Source: Gemmataceae bacterium (GTDB lineage Bacteria; Planctomycetota; Planctomycetia; Gemmatales; Gemmataceae). Taken from it: 64,000 nt of DNA. Positions 1-8,142 of this stretch are shown here, piece after piece. A program made the position numbers and the translations under genes. The DNA is taken from assembly GCA_009691845.1 (NCBI GenBank), contig SIAJ01000004.1:1-64000 (forward strand), written 5' to 3'. The notes under the pieces were generated by a model. It was not told the DNA's origin, did not search any database, and was given only the letters and a program-made list of their open reading frames with translations. The stretch's first letter is position 1. The number at the start of each line of letters is the position of its first letter.

Positions 1-2
1 TG

Positions 3-239
3 TCCGAGTGCATCCGCATGGGAGGCAGCGTGACCGGCGAGCACGGCATCGGCGTCGAGAAGATCGACTTCATGCCGATGCTGTTCAGCCCGGAAGATAT
101 TGCGATGATGATTCGCTTGCGGGAAGCGTTCAATCCAACGAATCGTTGCAGCCCGAACAAGATGCTGCCCACGTCCGGAGCCTGTGCGGAGCCGAGCAAA
201 ATGAATCAGGTGAAACCCGGCCGACGAGCGGCGTTGTAG
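3..239 (+). CDS. glcD: Glycolate oxidase FAD-linked subunit GlcD, C-terminal end (partial)
   Basis: Only the last 78 codons are inside the window; the frame is open from base 3 to the stop at 237-239. The piece contains the GEHGIG motif that marks the C-terminal domain of FAD-linked oxidases of the GlcD/D-lactate dehydrogenase family, followed by the usual NPTN segment. GlcD carries FAD and, with GlcE and GlcF, oxidises glycolate to glyoxylate at the membrane. The next two genes are glcE and glcF on the same strand, which supports the call strongly. D-lactate dehydrogenase is the other possibility for an isolated fragment. Confidence 0.85.
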   Translation, partial: SECIRMGGSVTGEHGIGVEKIDFMPMLFSPEDIAMMIRLREAFNPTNRCSPNKMLPTSGACAEPSKMNQVKPGRRAAL

Positions 240-264
240 AATCATGTTTCTTTAAGGACTCCCT

Positions 265-1503
265 TTGCTCGACGCACCGTACATCGACGGACATGGGCCA
301 TTGTTGCTCAATCGACCGACTTCAGTTGGCGAGTTAGGCGAAGTCGTACGCCGCACGACTGCAGCAAATGAGGCCATCTATCCAGTCGGCGGTGCCACCA
401 TGCTCGAATGGGGCCTGCCACCAACGAAACCGGGCATCGTTGTCAATTTTCGCGAGCTCAAGAGCGTCATCGATTATCCGGCCCGCGATATGACAATCAC
501 GGTGCAAGCCGGGATCACGATCAAGGAACTTCGTGAAGTCTTGAAGCGCGAAGGCCAGCAGTTGCCGGTTGACATTCCCCTTCCGGAACGAGCAACTCTC
601 GGCGGAGCAATTGCAACCAACGCGAGCGGCCCGCGTCGCTTCGGCTACGGTACGCTCCGCGATTATGTGATCGGCATCAGCGTGATGAACGATCGGGCCG
701 AGGAGATCAAGGGCGGCGGTCGAGTCGTCAAGAACGTGGCCGGCTACGATTTGATGAAGCTTTACACAGGCTCATTCGGAACTCTCGGCATCATCACGCA
801 GGTTACGCTGAAGGTGAAGCCGTTAGCGGAGGCCGTGGTCGTGCTGGCGTGCCCGTGCTCGAACGATGCGATCTCAACTGTACTTGATCAAGTGCTTCCG
901 CGAACCGTGACACGGCCCACGATCATTTCGATTGCCAATGCGGAAGCGGGCTCCAGGCTCGGCCTCAATGCCACGATGTCAACCTTGCTAATAGGTTTCG
1001 AAGAGAAAGCCGAGACGGTTCGCTGGCAAGTATCGCAATTGAACAAGGAACTTCCCGAACAGGTAACGAAATTCGCCAGCGAGTTCCAGGGCGAGATGGC
1101 AACAGGCATGATTCAACGCTGGAGCGACTTTCCGCTCGCTCCGCCCACGACGACGACCTTCAAGGCCAACCTGGTTCCGTCGAAGGCGAGCGAGTTTTTC
1201 AAACTCGCAGATTCGTTGAGCCCCAAGCTGGCCCTGGTCGCTCATGCGGGCAACGGTATTGTCTTCGGCCATTTGCCGCGTGAGACGACAGTTGAACAGG
1301 CCAAGGAAGTTCTGGACCGTTTGAGGGTGGAGGCGGTGTCTCGCGGCGGCAACCTGATCGTGACGCGTTGTCCGAGTTCATGGAAATCGGTTATTCCGGT
1401 CTGGGGCCAATCGACGCCCGATCGAGCCTTGATGCGTGCGGTGAAGAAGAAACTCGATCCGGGCAACGTGTATAATCCAGGTCGATTTGTGGACGGGATA
1501 TAA
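265..1503 (+). CDS. glcE: Glycolate oxidase FAD-binding subunit GlcE
   Basis: A 412-residue protein with a PCMH-type FAD-binding domain: PVGGATML near residue 50, NASGPRRFGYG near 118, and the family hallmark VKNVAGYDLMKL with GSFGTLGIIT near 153-175. It is the second FAD-domain subunit of the glycolate oxidase complex. The start is TTG at 265, chosen because AAGGA at 254-258 lies six bases upstream and the frame then enters the domain at once; there is no ATG in a suitable place. It begins 25 bases after the glcD stop and ends 15 bases before glcF, so the three are one operon. Confidence 0.9.
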   Translation: MLDAPYIDGHGPLLLNRPTSVGELGEVVRRTTAANEAIYPVGGATMLEWGLPPTKPGIVVNFRELKSVIDYPARDMTITVQAGITIKELREVLKREGQQLPVDIPLPERATLGGAIATNASGPRRFGYGTLRDYVIGISVMNDRAEEIKGGGRVVKNVAGYDLMKLYTGSFGTLGIITQVTLKVKPLAEAVVVLACPCSNDAISTVLDQVLPRTVTRPTIISIANAEAGSRLGLNATMSTLLIGFEEKAETVRWQVSQLNKELPEQVTKFASEFQGEMATGMIQRWSDFPLAPPTTTTFKANLVPSKASEFFKLADSLSPKLALVAHAGNGIVFGHLPRETTVEQAKEVLDRLRVEAVSRGGNLIVTRCPSSWKSVIPVWGQSTPDRALMRAVKKKLDPGNVYNPGRFVDGI

Positions 1504-1518
1504 AAGGGTAGGTTCCGA

Positions 1519-2874
1519 ATGACTGTCGTTGCCGAAAAGAAGAAGTCGCTCAATTTGTTGCCCGGGTCCGGCCCGGCAATCGACTACGAATTGTTGCTCG
1601 ATTGCGTTCACTGCGGGCTTTGCACCTCCGCGTGTCCGACGTATGTCGAGAACGGCAACGAGGCCGACAGTCCGCGTGGTCGCATTTATTTGATGCGAAG
1701 CGTCATTGATGGCCAACTCGAACTCGATGAGTCGGTCAAGCAGCATCTCGATTTGTGTTTGAATTGCCGGGCGTGCGAGACGGCCTGCCCTTCCGGCGTG
1801 CAGTATGGCAAGCTCATCGAACCGTTCCGCGAGTATCTGAGCAAGCTGGAACCGGGCCGCTCGATGAAATCGCTGAGCGGCCTGCAGCGTTGGATGCTCT
1901 TGAATATCTTTCCGTCCCGTTCTCGAACGCGGCTGGCACTCGCACCCGCCCGACTGGCGCAATGGACCGGCATGGACTGGTTGATGCGAAAGAGCGGACT
2001 GTTGCATCTGCTGCCTCGTCGTTTGCGTGAGATGCACGGCATGCTGCCGACGCTGCGAAAGCACTACGGGTCGCTGCCGGAGATGTTGCCTGCCGAAGGC
2101 CCGCGTCGTGCGAAGGTGGGCCTGTTTCTCGGTTGCGTGGCCGACGCGATCTACCCCGAGACACAGATCGCCACCGCTCGTGTTCTTCAGAAAAATGGCT
2201 GTGACGTGTGGATTCCGCGAACACAGCAATGTTGCGGTGCCCTGCACTATCACTCGGCAATGGAAGAACCGGCCCGGCAACTCGCGGCACAGAATCTGAA
2301 CGCGTTCGGCTTCGCTGGCCCGAAACTCGAAGAACTCGATGCAGTCATCATCAATGCGGCCGGCTGTGGGGCGATGATCAAGGATTATGGCCACCTGATG
2401 CACCACACGGAACATGCGACTGCTGCCGAGAAATTCGTGGCGAAGTCGAAGGACATCACTCAGTTCCTGGTCGATCTTGGCCCCATCCAGCCGACACACC
2501 CGTTGCCAATCCGGGCGACCTATCACGATGCCTGCCACTTACGGCACGCTCAGCAAATTGCCTCGCCCCCGCGAAAGTTGTTGGAGATGATTCCCGGTCT
2601 TGAATTGATCGCACTCCCGGAAAGCGAGATCTGCTGCGGGGCGGCAGGCAGCTACAACCTCACGCAACCCGAGATGGCGAAGAGCCTGGGTGATCGAAAG
2701 GCAGAGAAGATTCGAGAAACAGGTGCCCAGGCCGTGCTGATGGGCAACGTCGGCTGCCTGATGCAAGTCGCCAGACACTTGAAACAAGTCGCCCCTGAAA
2801 TTTGGGTGGCCCACACGATCGATGCTTTGTGGGCCAGCTATTCCGGGGAGATGCCGAAGGTGTTCAGGAAGTGA
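1519..2874 (+). CDS. glcF: Glycolate oxidase iron-sulfur subunit GlcF
   Basis: A 451-residue protein with two [4Fe-4S] binding motifs, C29-x2-C32-x2-C35-x3-C39 and C80-x2-C83-x2-C86-x3-C90, each followed by Pro as in ferredoxin-type clusters. The C-terminal half has two cysteine-rich CCG domains, marked by GCVADAIYP and QQCCGALHYH, and by HDACHLRHAQ and EICCGAAGSYN. This is the electron-transfer subunit that passes electrons from the GlcD flavin into the respiratory chain. Length and domain order match GlcF. Last gene of the operon; it converges on the gene at 2891-3910 with 16 bases between. Confidence 0.92.
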   Translation: MTVVAEKKKSLNLLPGSGPAIDYELLLDCVHCGLCTSACPTYVENGNEADSPRGRIYLMRSVIDGQLELDESVKQHLDLCLNCRACETACPSGVQYGKLIEPFREYLSKLEPGRSMKSLSGLQRWMLLNIFPSRSRTRLALAPARLAQWTGMDWLMRKSGLLHLLPRRLREMHGMLPTLRKHYGSLPEMLPAEGPRRAKVGLFLGCVADAIYPETQIATARVLQKNGCDVWIPRTQQCCGALHYHSAMEEPARQLAAQNLNAFGFAGPKLEELDAVIINAAGCGAMIKDYGHLMHHTEHATAAEKFVAKSKDITQFLVDLGPIQPTHPLPIRATYHDACHLRHAQQIASPPRKLLEMIPGLELIALPESEICCGAAGSYNLTQPEMAKSLGDRKAEKIRETGAQAVLMGNVGCLMQVARHLKQVAPEIWVAHTIDALWASYSGEMPKVFRK

Positions 2875-2890
2875 GTGCGGGACGCCAATC

Positions 2891-3910
2891 CTACTTCTTT
2901 CGGATTTCCCCGTTGAAGATTGCCGGATCGAATTCATCGCTTGCCTGTGTCTTCACCGGTTTACCAGGAAGTGTTGTGCTCTCCTGGGCAAAGACGTCCT
3001 CAGGCTTCGTCGGCGTTGAGGGCTTGCTTGAATCGATCGCAATAGCCGCGGGCAGCTTCTTCGGTTCCTCAATTGGCAACGGTTCGTCCGGCTCCAAGGT
3101 TCCTTCCGGCGAACGTGCAAAACGAATCCAAGTTTCCAGAATTTGGTAAGCCGGATGCGTTCTGGTTTTGAACGTCGCTTCCGTTCCGCCCCCATGCGGC
3201 ATGACGGCCTTCGTGAGAAGAACACTCGCACCAGGATCTTTCGGATTCACATACGGCAACGCGGCCAGCAGATTCTTCGTCGCACCCGAACGGCCACCCA
3301 GGCGGGTCAAGCGGAAAGCCTTCACATCGTTGCGAGCATGGCAAACCGCACAGGCGTTGGTCAGGATCGCGTTCACCTTTGAAACGAAAAGTGGGTACGA
3401 TTCGCTGTTGTAATCAACGACGGGAACTTCCGCGACCACTTCCAGAGCCGGCGTCTCCGCTTTCGCTTGCACAACGGCCTTGTCGATTTTCGGAGCCGGC
3501 GATTGCACGGCAAGCTCAAGGCTGGCTACCAATCGCTCGGCCGCAGCAAACCCTGGGCGCATCCGGATGGCGGCCTTTGCTTGTGCGAGTGCCTCGACAG
3601 GCATTTCGTTCATCCCACACCAACGGGCAAGTCGAAGTCGTTCGTCGGCATCGCGAAGGTTGGCACGATCCGCCACGAAGGAGAATGCTCCTTTGTGATC
3701 GCTCACAATGGCCAGCACTCGTTTGTTCGGAAGAATCAAATCGCCACCGGAGGCCCGACGAATCTGGTAGCCCCCCTCCACGCGCGTAATCTCACCTTCC
3801 AGAAGATTCTCGTTATCGAGCACGAGGATTCGCGAGGCCGAAGTGGGCTCGGACCTCGCGACAGTTCCCGCGAGAAGAAGAACGAACAGCGAACAGATTT
3901 TGGCTTTCAT
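2891..3910 (-). CDS. Secreted protein with a C-terminal c-type cytochrome-like domain
   Basis: A 339-residue protein with an N-terminal signal peptide (hydrophobic core about residues 5-18, cleavage near ARS-EP). Residues 25-100 resemble the small beta domains planctomycetes place before TPR-like helices. A CAVCH haem-binding motif lies at C187/C190/H191, and a possible distal segment VMPHGGG follows, as in planctomycete cytochrome C domains. The C-terminal 80 residues are rich in Pro, Lys and Glu and look disordered. Function beyond likely haem binding in the periplasm is not known. The start is the ATG at 3910, directly before the signal peptide. Confidence 0.7.
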   Translation of the reverse strand: MKAKICSLFVLLLAGTVARSEPTSASRILVLDNENLLEGEITRVEGGYQIRRASGGDLILPNKRVLAIVSDHKGAFSFVADRANLRDADERLRLARWCGMNEMPVEALAQAKAAIRMRPGFAAAERLVASLELAVQSPAPKIDKAVVQAKAETPALEVVAEVPVVDYNSESYPLFVSKVNAILTNACAVCHARNDVKAFRLTRLGGRSGATKNLLAALPYVNPKDPGASVLLTKAVMPHGGGTEATFKTRTHPAYQILETWIRFARSPEGTLEPDEPLPIEEPKKLPAAIAIDSSKPSTPTKPEDVFAQESTTLPGKPVKTQASDEFDPAIFNGEIRKK

Positions 3911-3971
3911 GGCCCGCGAACGATAGCCAGAGCGGTCGGACTGTCAAGCCGGAACAAATCTGAAAAATTGC

Positions 3972-4000
3972 TTGACTTTATTTTCTTACTAGTGTATAAA
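3972..4000 (+). promoter_or_regulatory. Sigma-70-type promoter
   Basis: TTGACT at 3972-3977 and TATAAA at 3995-4000 are separated by exactly 17 bases, in an AT-rich island (about 3955-4090) unlike the surrounding GC-rich DNA. It points toward the gene at 4167, leaving a leader of about 160 bases in which I see no ORF with a good ribosome site. This is the closest match to the consensus I found in the window. The rest of the 3911-4166 gap shows nothing else recognisable. Confidence 0.6.
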
Positions 4001-4166
4001 TGTATATGTTCGGTTCGATTGGCTACATTTTATTGGCACTTCGTTCGTTACAAGTCACTCAGAAACAAGGAAATATAACAAAAGTTCGATGCAGAAAGCG
4101 CGTGCATGCACCTTGCGGGTCGATCCGCTATCCTAAACTCCTCACTCCCACCGACGGTGCCAAATC

Positions 4167-6590
4167 ATGTTTCGCATCCTCCTAGCCTGTTCGATCCTAC
4201 CGGCTCCGGTTCTTGCGGATGTCGTTGTTGCACCCGCCACGATCATCCTTCGCGGAAAGGAAGCGCGACAGCGACTGCTCGTGACCGAGACGATTGCCGG
4301 CAAGAACATCGATCGAAGTCGCGAAGCAGTGTACTCCTCGGATGCACCGAAGATTGCCGTCGTCAACGCGGATGGCCTGGTTACTCCAATCGGCGACGGT
4401 GTTGCCACCATCACCGCATCGGTCAACGGTCAAATCGCACGCGTGCCGGTGAAAGTGATCGATGGCGCGATTGCCAAGCCCGTCACCTTCGAGCGAGACA
4501 TCGAACCGTTGATCGCGCGTCATGGTTGCAACGCAGGGGCATGTCACGGCAAAGCTAGGGGGCAGAATGGCTTCGCCCTCTCGATCCTCGGCTTCGACCA
4601 TGATTTCGACTTTGCCGCCATCGTGACGGAAGGCAAGGGAAGGCGACTTTTCCCGTCCGCTCCCGAAAACAGCTTGTTGTTGAAGAAAGCAAGCGGCCAG
4701 ATCCCTCATGGCGGCGGCCGAAAGCTGCCCGCTGGAGAACCGGGTTACGAGACATTCAAACGCTGGATCATCGCCGGCACTCCTCGCACGCCGGCAGATT
4801 CACCCAAGCTGGAACGGATCTCCGTCTCGCCGGGCGAACGACTGCTTACGTTCAAGGAAGAGCAACAACTCCTCGTGTCCGCCCACTATGCCGATGGCAC
4901 AATCGAGGATGTGACTCACCTTGCAACCTACCAGTCGAATGAAAGCGTCTACGCCTCAGTCGATGCGAACGGCAAAGTGAAGGCCGGCCCACTTCCTGGC
5001 GAGGCCGCGATCATGGCCCGCTACATGGAAAAGTTCGCGGTTGTGAACATGATGATCCCGATGCCGGGCGAGGTGCCTGCCGAAACATACACGAAGTTGC
5101 CGCGTCACAATTTCATCGACGGCTTCGTGTGGGACAAATTGAAGCAGCTCAATCTAACTCCGTCTGCCATGGCCGGCGACGCGACTTTTCATCGACGGGC
5201 ATTTCTCGATGTGATTGGTCGGCTACCCACTCCCGAAGAAACGCGAGCATTTCTCGCGGATCGGTCGGCCGACAAGCGAGCCAAACTGATCGAGCGACTA
5301 CTCGAACGACCGGAGTACGCGGATTGGTGGGCCAGCAAGTGGGCCGACTTGCTCAGACCAAACCCGTACCACGCGGGCATCAAGGCCGTCTTTAACCTGG
5401 ACGCTTGGTTGCGCGAATGCTTCCGACGCAACAAACCGTACGATCACTTCGTTCGCGAGTTGCTGACGGCTCAGGGCAGCACCTTTCGCGATGGGCCGAC
5501 TGTGTTCTTCCGCAATCGTCGCCAGCCCGATGAACTCACGACGATGGTCAGCCAACTCTTCCTGGGTGTTCGCCTCGACTGTGCCCGCTGCCACCATCAT
5601 CCGTTTGAAATCTGGAGCCAGGACGATTTCTACAGCTTGGCTGCGTTCTTTGGTCGGATTGGCCACAAGGGGCAGGGAATCTCGGCCCCAATCTCGGGTG
5701 GCGAGGAGATCATCTTCAGCCAGCCCACGGGCACCGTGCAGCATCCCGTAACCGGTAAAGTGCTCCCACCTCGGCCCCTGCTAGGCGAGGTGATGGACAT
5801 TCCCCCTGAACGCGATCCCCGACGGGCCTTCGCCGACTGGGCAACTTCACCGGAAAATCCTTACTTTGCGAAAGTGATCGTCAACCGCGTGTGGGCAGAC
5901 TTCATGGGACGTGGTATCGTCGATCCCGTGGACGATTTGCGAGCCACGAACCCGCCGAGCAACGGGCCACTGCTCGATGCTCTCGCAGCCGATTTTCGGA
6001 AGAACGGCCACGACCTGAAGAAATTGATCCGCACGATTGCGGCGTCGTACGTGTACGGCCTGTCAACGTTGCCGAATGAACGGAACGTTGGCGATTCACG
6101 CAACTATTCGCGACATTATCGCCAGCGATTGCGAGCGGAAGTGTTGCTCGATGCCATCAGCGATGCCACTGGCGTCCCCGAAAAATTCGACGCCATGCCG
6201 AGCGGCACGCGAGCCATGCAGGTGTGGACGGTGCGGAGTCCATCGCTGTTCCTCGATAGTTTCGGCAGACCCGATCCGAATCAGGACCCGCCGTGTGAGC
6301 GAACCAGCGACAGTTCCGTCGTCCAGGCCTTGCACTTGATGAACGCCCCGAACCTTCAGCGCAAGATCTCCGCCGACGAAGGACGAATCGCCAAGCTTGC
6401 GGCGAGCGACAAGCCGGTTCCCCAACTTGTTGAAGAACTCTACCTCCTCGCCTACTGCCGATTGCCGGTAAGCAACGAGCAAACCGCGGCGGCGAAACGC
6501 TTCGAGAAAACCGGGACGACGAAACGGAAAGCGGCGGAGGATTTGATTTGGGCGTTGATGAATACGCCGGAGTTTGTGTTCAACGATTAA
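4167..6590 (+). CDS. Planctomycete cytochrome-like protein: Big2 + PSCyt1-like + DUF1549 + DUF1553
   Basis: An 807-residue secreted protein. Signal peptide about 1-17 (cleavage near VLA-DV). Residues 18-105 form a bacterial Ig-like (Big2) domain with the repeated ITASVNG type segment. A haem-type motif C121-x4-C126-H127 (CNAGACHG) begins a PSCyt1-like domain. DUF1549 follows at about 310-500, containing RRAFLDVIGRLPTPEE and a second cysteine motif CARCHHHPFE; DUF1553 covers about 545-800, with FAKVIVNRVWADFMGRG. This architecture is almost confined to Planctomycetes and its neighbours; no enzyme activity is established. Next gene downstream is its usual partner, a DUF1501 protein. Expression probably starts at the promoter near 3972. 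Confidence 0.85.
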   Translation: MFRILLACSILPAPVLADVVVAPATIILRGKEARQRLLVTETIAGKNIDRSREAVYSSDAPKIAVVNADGLVTPIGDGVATITASVNGQIARVPVKVIDGAIAKPVTFERDIEPLIARHGCNAGACHGKARGQNGFALSILGFDHDFDFAAIVTEGKGRRLFPSAPENSLLLKKASGQIPHGGGRKLPAGEPGYETFKRWIIAGTPRTPADSPKLERISVSPGERLLTFKEEQQLLVSAHYADGTIEDVTHLATYQSNESVYASVDANGKVKAGPLPGEAAIMARYMEKFAVVNMMIPMPGEVPAETYTKLPRHNFIDGFVWDKLKQLNLTPSAMAGDATFHRRAFLDVIGRLPTPEETRAFLADRSADKRAKLIERLLERPEYADWWASKWADLLRPNPYHAGIKAVFNLDAWLRECFRRNKPYDHFVRELLTAQGSTFRDGPTVFFRNRRQPDELTTMVSQLFLGVRLDCARCHHHPFEIWSQDDFYSLAAFFGRIGHKGQGISAPISGGEEIIFSQPTGTVQHPVTGKVLPPRPLLGEVMDIPPERDPRRAFADWATSPENPYFAKVIVNRVWADFMGRGIVDPVDDLRATNPPSNGPLLDALAADFRKNGHDLKKLIRTIAASYVYGLSTLPNERNVGDSRNYSRHYRQRLRAEVLLDAISDATGVPEKFDAMPSGTRAMQVWTVRSPSLFLDSFGRPDPNQDPPCERTSDSSVVQALHLMNAPNLQRKISADEGRIAKLAASDKPVPQLVEELYLLAYCRLPVSNEQTAAAKRFEKTGTTKRKAAEDLIWALMNTPEFVFND

Positions 6591-6694
6591 GAATCGACTT
6601 TACAATGCCTGAAGTGAGTTTATGCTCAAAGAGTTGAGTTAGTTTCGGTTTGTGGCTTTGCCGCCTTCCGCTCATCCCGCCAAAGGGCCTGCTC

Positions 6695-8023
6695 ATGGCC
6701 AGCCGTAAGAATTGCGAAGGTTTTTCCCGCCGCGACTGCCTCCAACTGGGCCTCGGTGCCTTGCTTGGCGGTGGTCTGGCCCACACGCTGCGCCTGAAAT
6801 CGTTGGCTGGTGAGAGTTCTGCGCCCAAAATGCAGGCCAAGAGTTGCATTCTGATTTGGATGGACGGCGGGCCGACGCATTACGAAACGTTTGATCCCAA
6901 GCCAAATGCTCCATCCGAGTTAAAGGGCGAGTTCAAGCCCATCGCGACTCGAGTTCCGGGTGGTCATTTCTCGGAGCACATGACCCGCCTTGCGGGGATG
7001 GCGAACGATCTCGCCGTTGTTCGCTCGATACGACACGATCAAGGCAACCACGGGGCCGGCAACCATTACATGATGACGGGTGCCCCGCCGCGGATTCCAG
7101 TCGGCTGTGGTGCGTTCGTCTCGTTTCACCCCAGTCTCGGTTCAGTCACCTCCGCCGAACGCGGAGCACCGGCCGGGCTACCTGCTTATTTTTCGATGCC
7201 GGACATGTCGCGTTCCGGAGGGCCGAACTTCCTGGGTGCGAAGTATGCCCCCTTCGTCGTGTCGGACAATCCGAGCAGTGCCGACTTCCGCGTTCGCGAT
7301 GTGGCGCTGCCTCGCGGCCTGACTGGCGAACGTTTCCTCGAACGCTGCGATCAGCGAGCCGAGGTCGATAAGTTCCAACGCTTCCTCGACAAGCAAGTTG
7401 CCGACCCGGCGATGGCACTCGACGAGCACTATGTGCAAGCAAACGAATTGATGCGATCCAAGGAAGCCCAGGCTGCTTTCGATATTGCCCGCGAGCCGGA
7501 ACGCTTGCGTGAGACCTATGGCCGCAATGCGTTCGGCCAGCGTGCCCTGCTTGCTCGCCGCCTCGTTGAGGCCGGCGTGCCGTTCATCACGCTCTACGAT
7601 GGCGGCTGGGATCATCACACGAAATTGTTCGAGACGTTGAAGAAACGATTGCCCACGTGGGACCAGACGGTGGCCGCTCTGATCGGCGACTTGAAACAGC
7701 GTGGGCTACTTGAAACGACACTGGTAATCGCCCTCGGCGAATTCGGCCGCACGCCGCAGATCAACAAAGATGCGGGCCGCGACCACTGGGCGAACGCGAT
7801 GAGTGTGCTCTTCGCCGGCGGCGGCACTCCGGGTGGCCAGATTGTCGGTGCGACAGACACGAAGGGCTACGCAGCCGTGGAACGAGTGTTGTCTCCCGAA
7901 AACTTCGCCTCGACCGTCTATACCAAGCTCGGCATCGACCCGGGCAAGATCCTCTACAACCAACAAAGCCGTCCGGCCCACATTGTCAGCGACCCGACAC
8001 CGATCAAGGAACTGATGGGCTGA
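6695..8023 (+). CDS. DUF1501 family protein with Tat signal
   Basis: A 442-residue protein that opens with a twin-arginine type signal (SRRDCLQLGLGALLGG), followed by the DUF1501 fold, which belongs to the alkaline phosphatase/sulfatase-like superfamily. Typical family segments are LIWMDGGPTHYETFDPK, GNHGAGNHYMMTG, YDGGWDHH and LGEFGRTP. Start taken as the ATG at 6695 with AAAGGG at 6682-6687; a longer frame to 6650 would add 15 residues before the Tat motif and is unlikely. It follows the DUF1549/DUF1553 gene by 104 bases, the usual order in planctomycete genomes. Substrate unknown. Confidence 0.85.
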   Translation: MASRKNCEGFSRRDCLQLGLGALLGGGLAHTLRLKSLAGESSAPKMQAKSCILIWMDGGPTHYETFDPKPNAPSELKGEFKPIATRVPGGHFSEHMTRLAGMANDLAVVRSIRHDQGNHGAGNHYMMTGAPPRIPVGCGAFVSFHPSLGSVTSAERGAPAGLPAYFSMPDMSRSGGPNFLGAKYAPFVVSDNPSSADFRVRDVALPRGLTGERFLERCDQRAEVDKFQRFLDKQVADPAMALDEHYVQANELMRSKEAQAAFDIAREPERLRETYGRNAFGQRALLARRLVEAGVPFITLYDGGWDHHTKLFETLKKRLPTWDQTVAALIGDLKQRGLLETTLVIALGEFGRTPQINKDAGRDHWANAMSVLFAGGGTPGGQIVGATDTKGYAAVERVLSPENFASTVYTKLGIDPGKILYNQQSRPAHIVSDPTPIKELMG

Positions 8024-8031
8024 TCCAGCTT

Positions 8032-8142
8032 TTCACCACAATGACACGAAGGACACAAAGAATACAGAAGAGAGATGCACGTGCTGAGCATTACGCGATT
8101 TGGGTCTTCTCTCCTTTGTGGTCTTTGTGTCTTTGTGGCGAA
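8032..8142. repeat. Imperfect inverted repeat overlapping the start of the next gene
   Basis: Left arm 8032-8075 (begins TTCACCACAATGACACGAAG) and right arm 8105-8142 (ends TCTTTGTGGCGAA) are imperfect inverted copies built on the unit CACAAAG/CTTTGTG. The right arm lies inside codons 11-23 of the gene at 8075, where it encodes the hydrophobic stretch of the signal peptide. Sequences of this CACAAAG type are, from memory, dispersed in related genomes; copy number here cannot be measured beyond this window, where I saw only this one. Confidence 0.6.

Noticed and set aside
3467-4078. 203-codon plus-strand frame over the haem protein gene
   Set aside because: It is antisense to a gene with a signal peptide and CxxCH motif, and its product has no recognisable domain.
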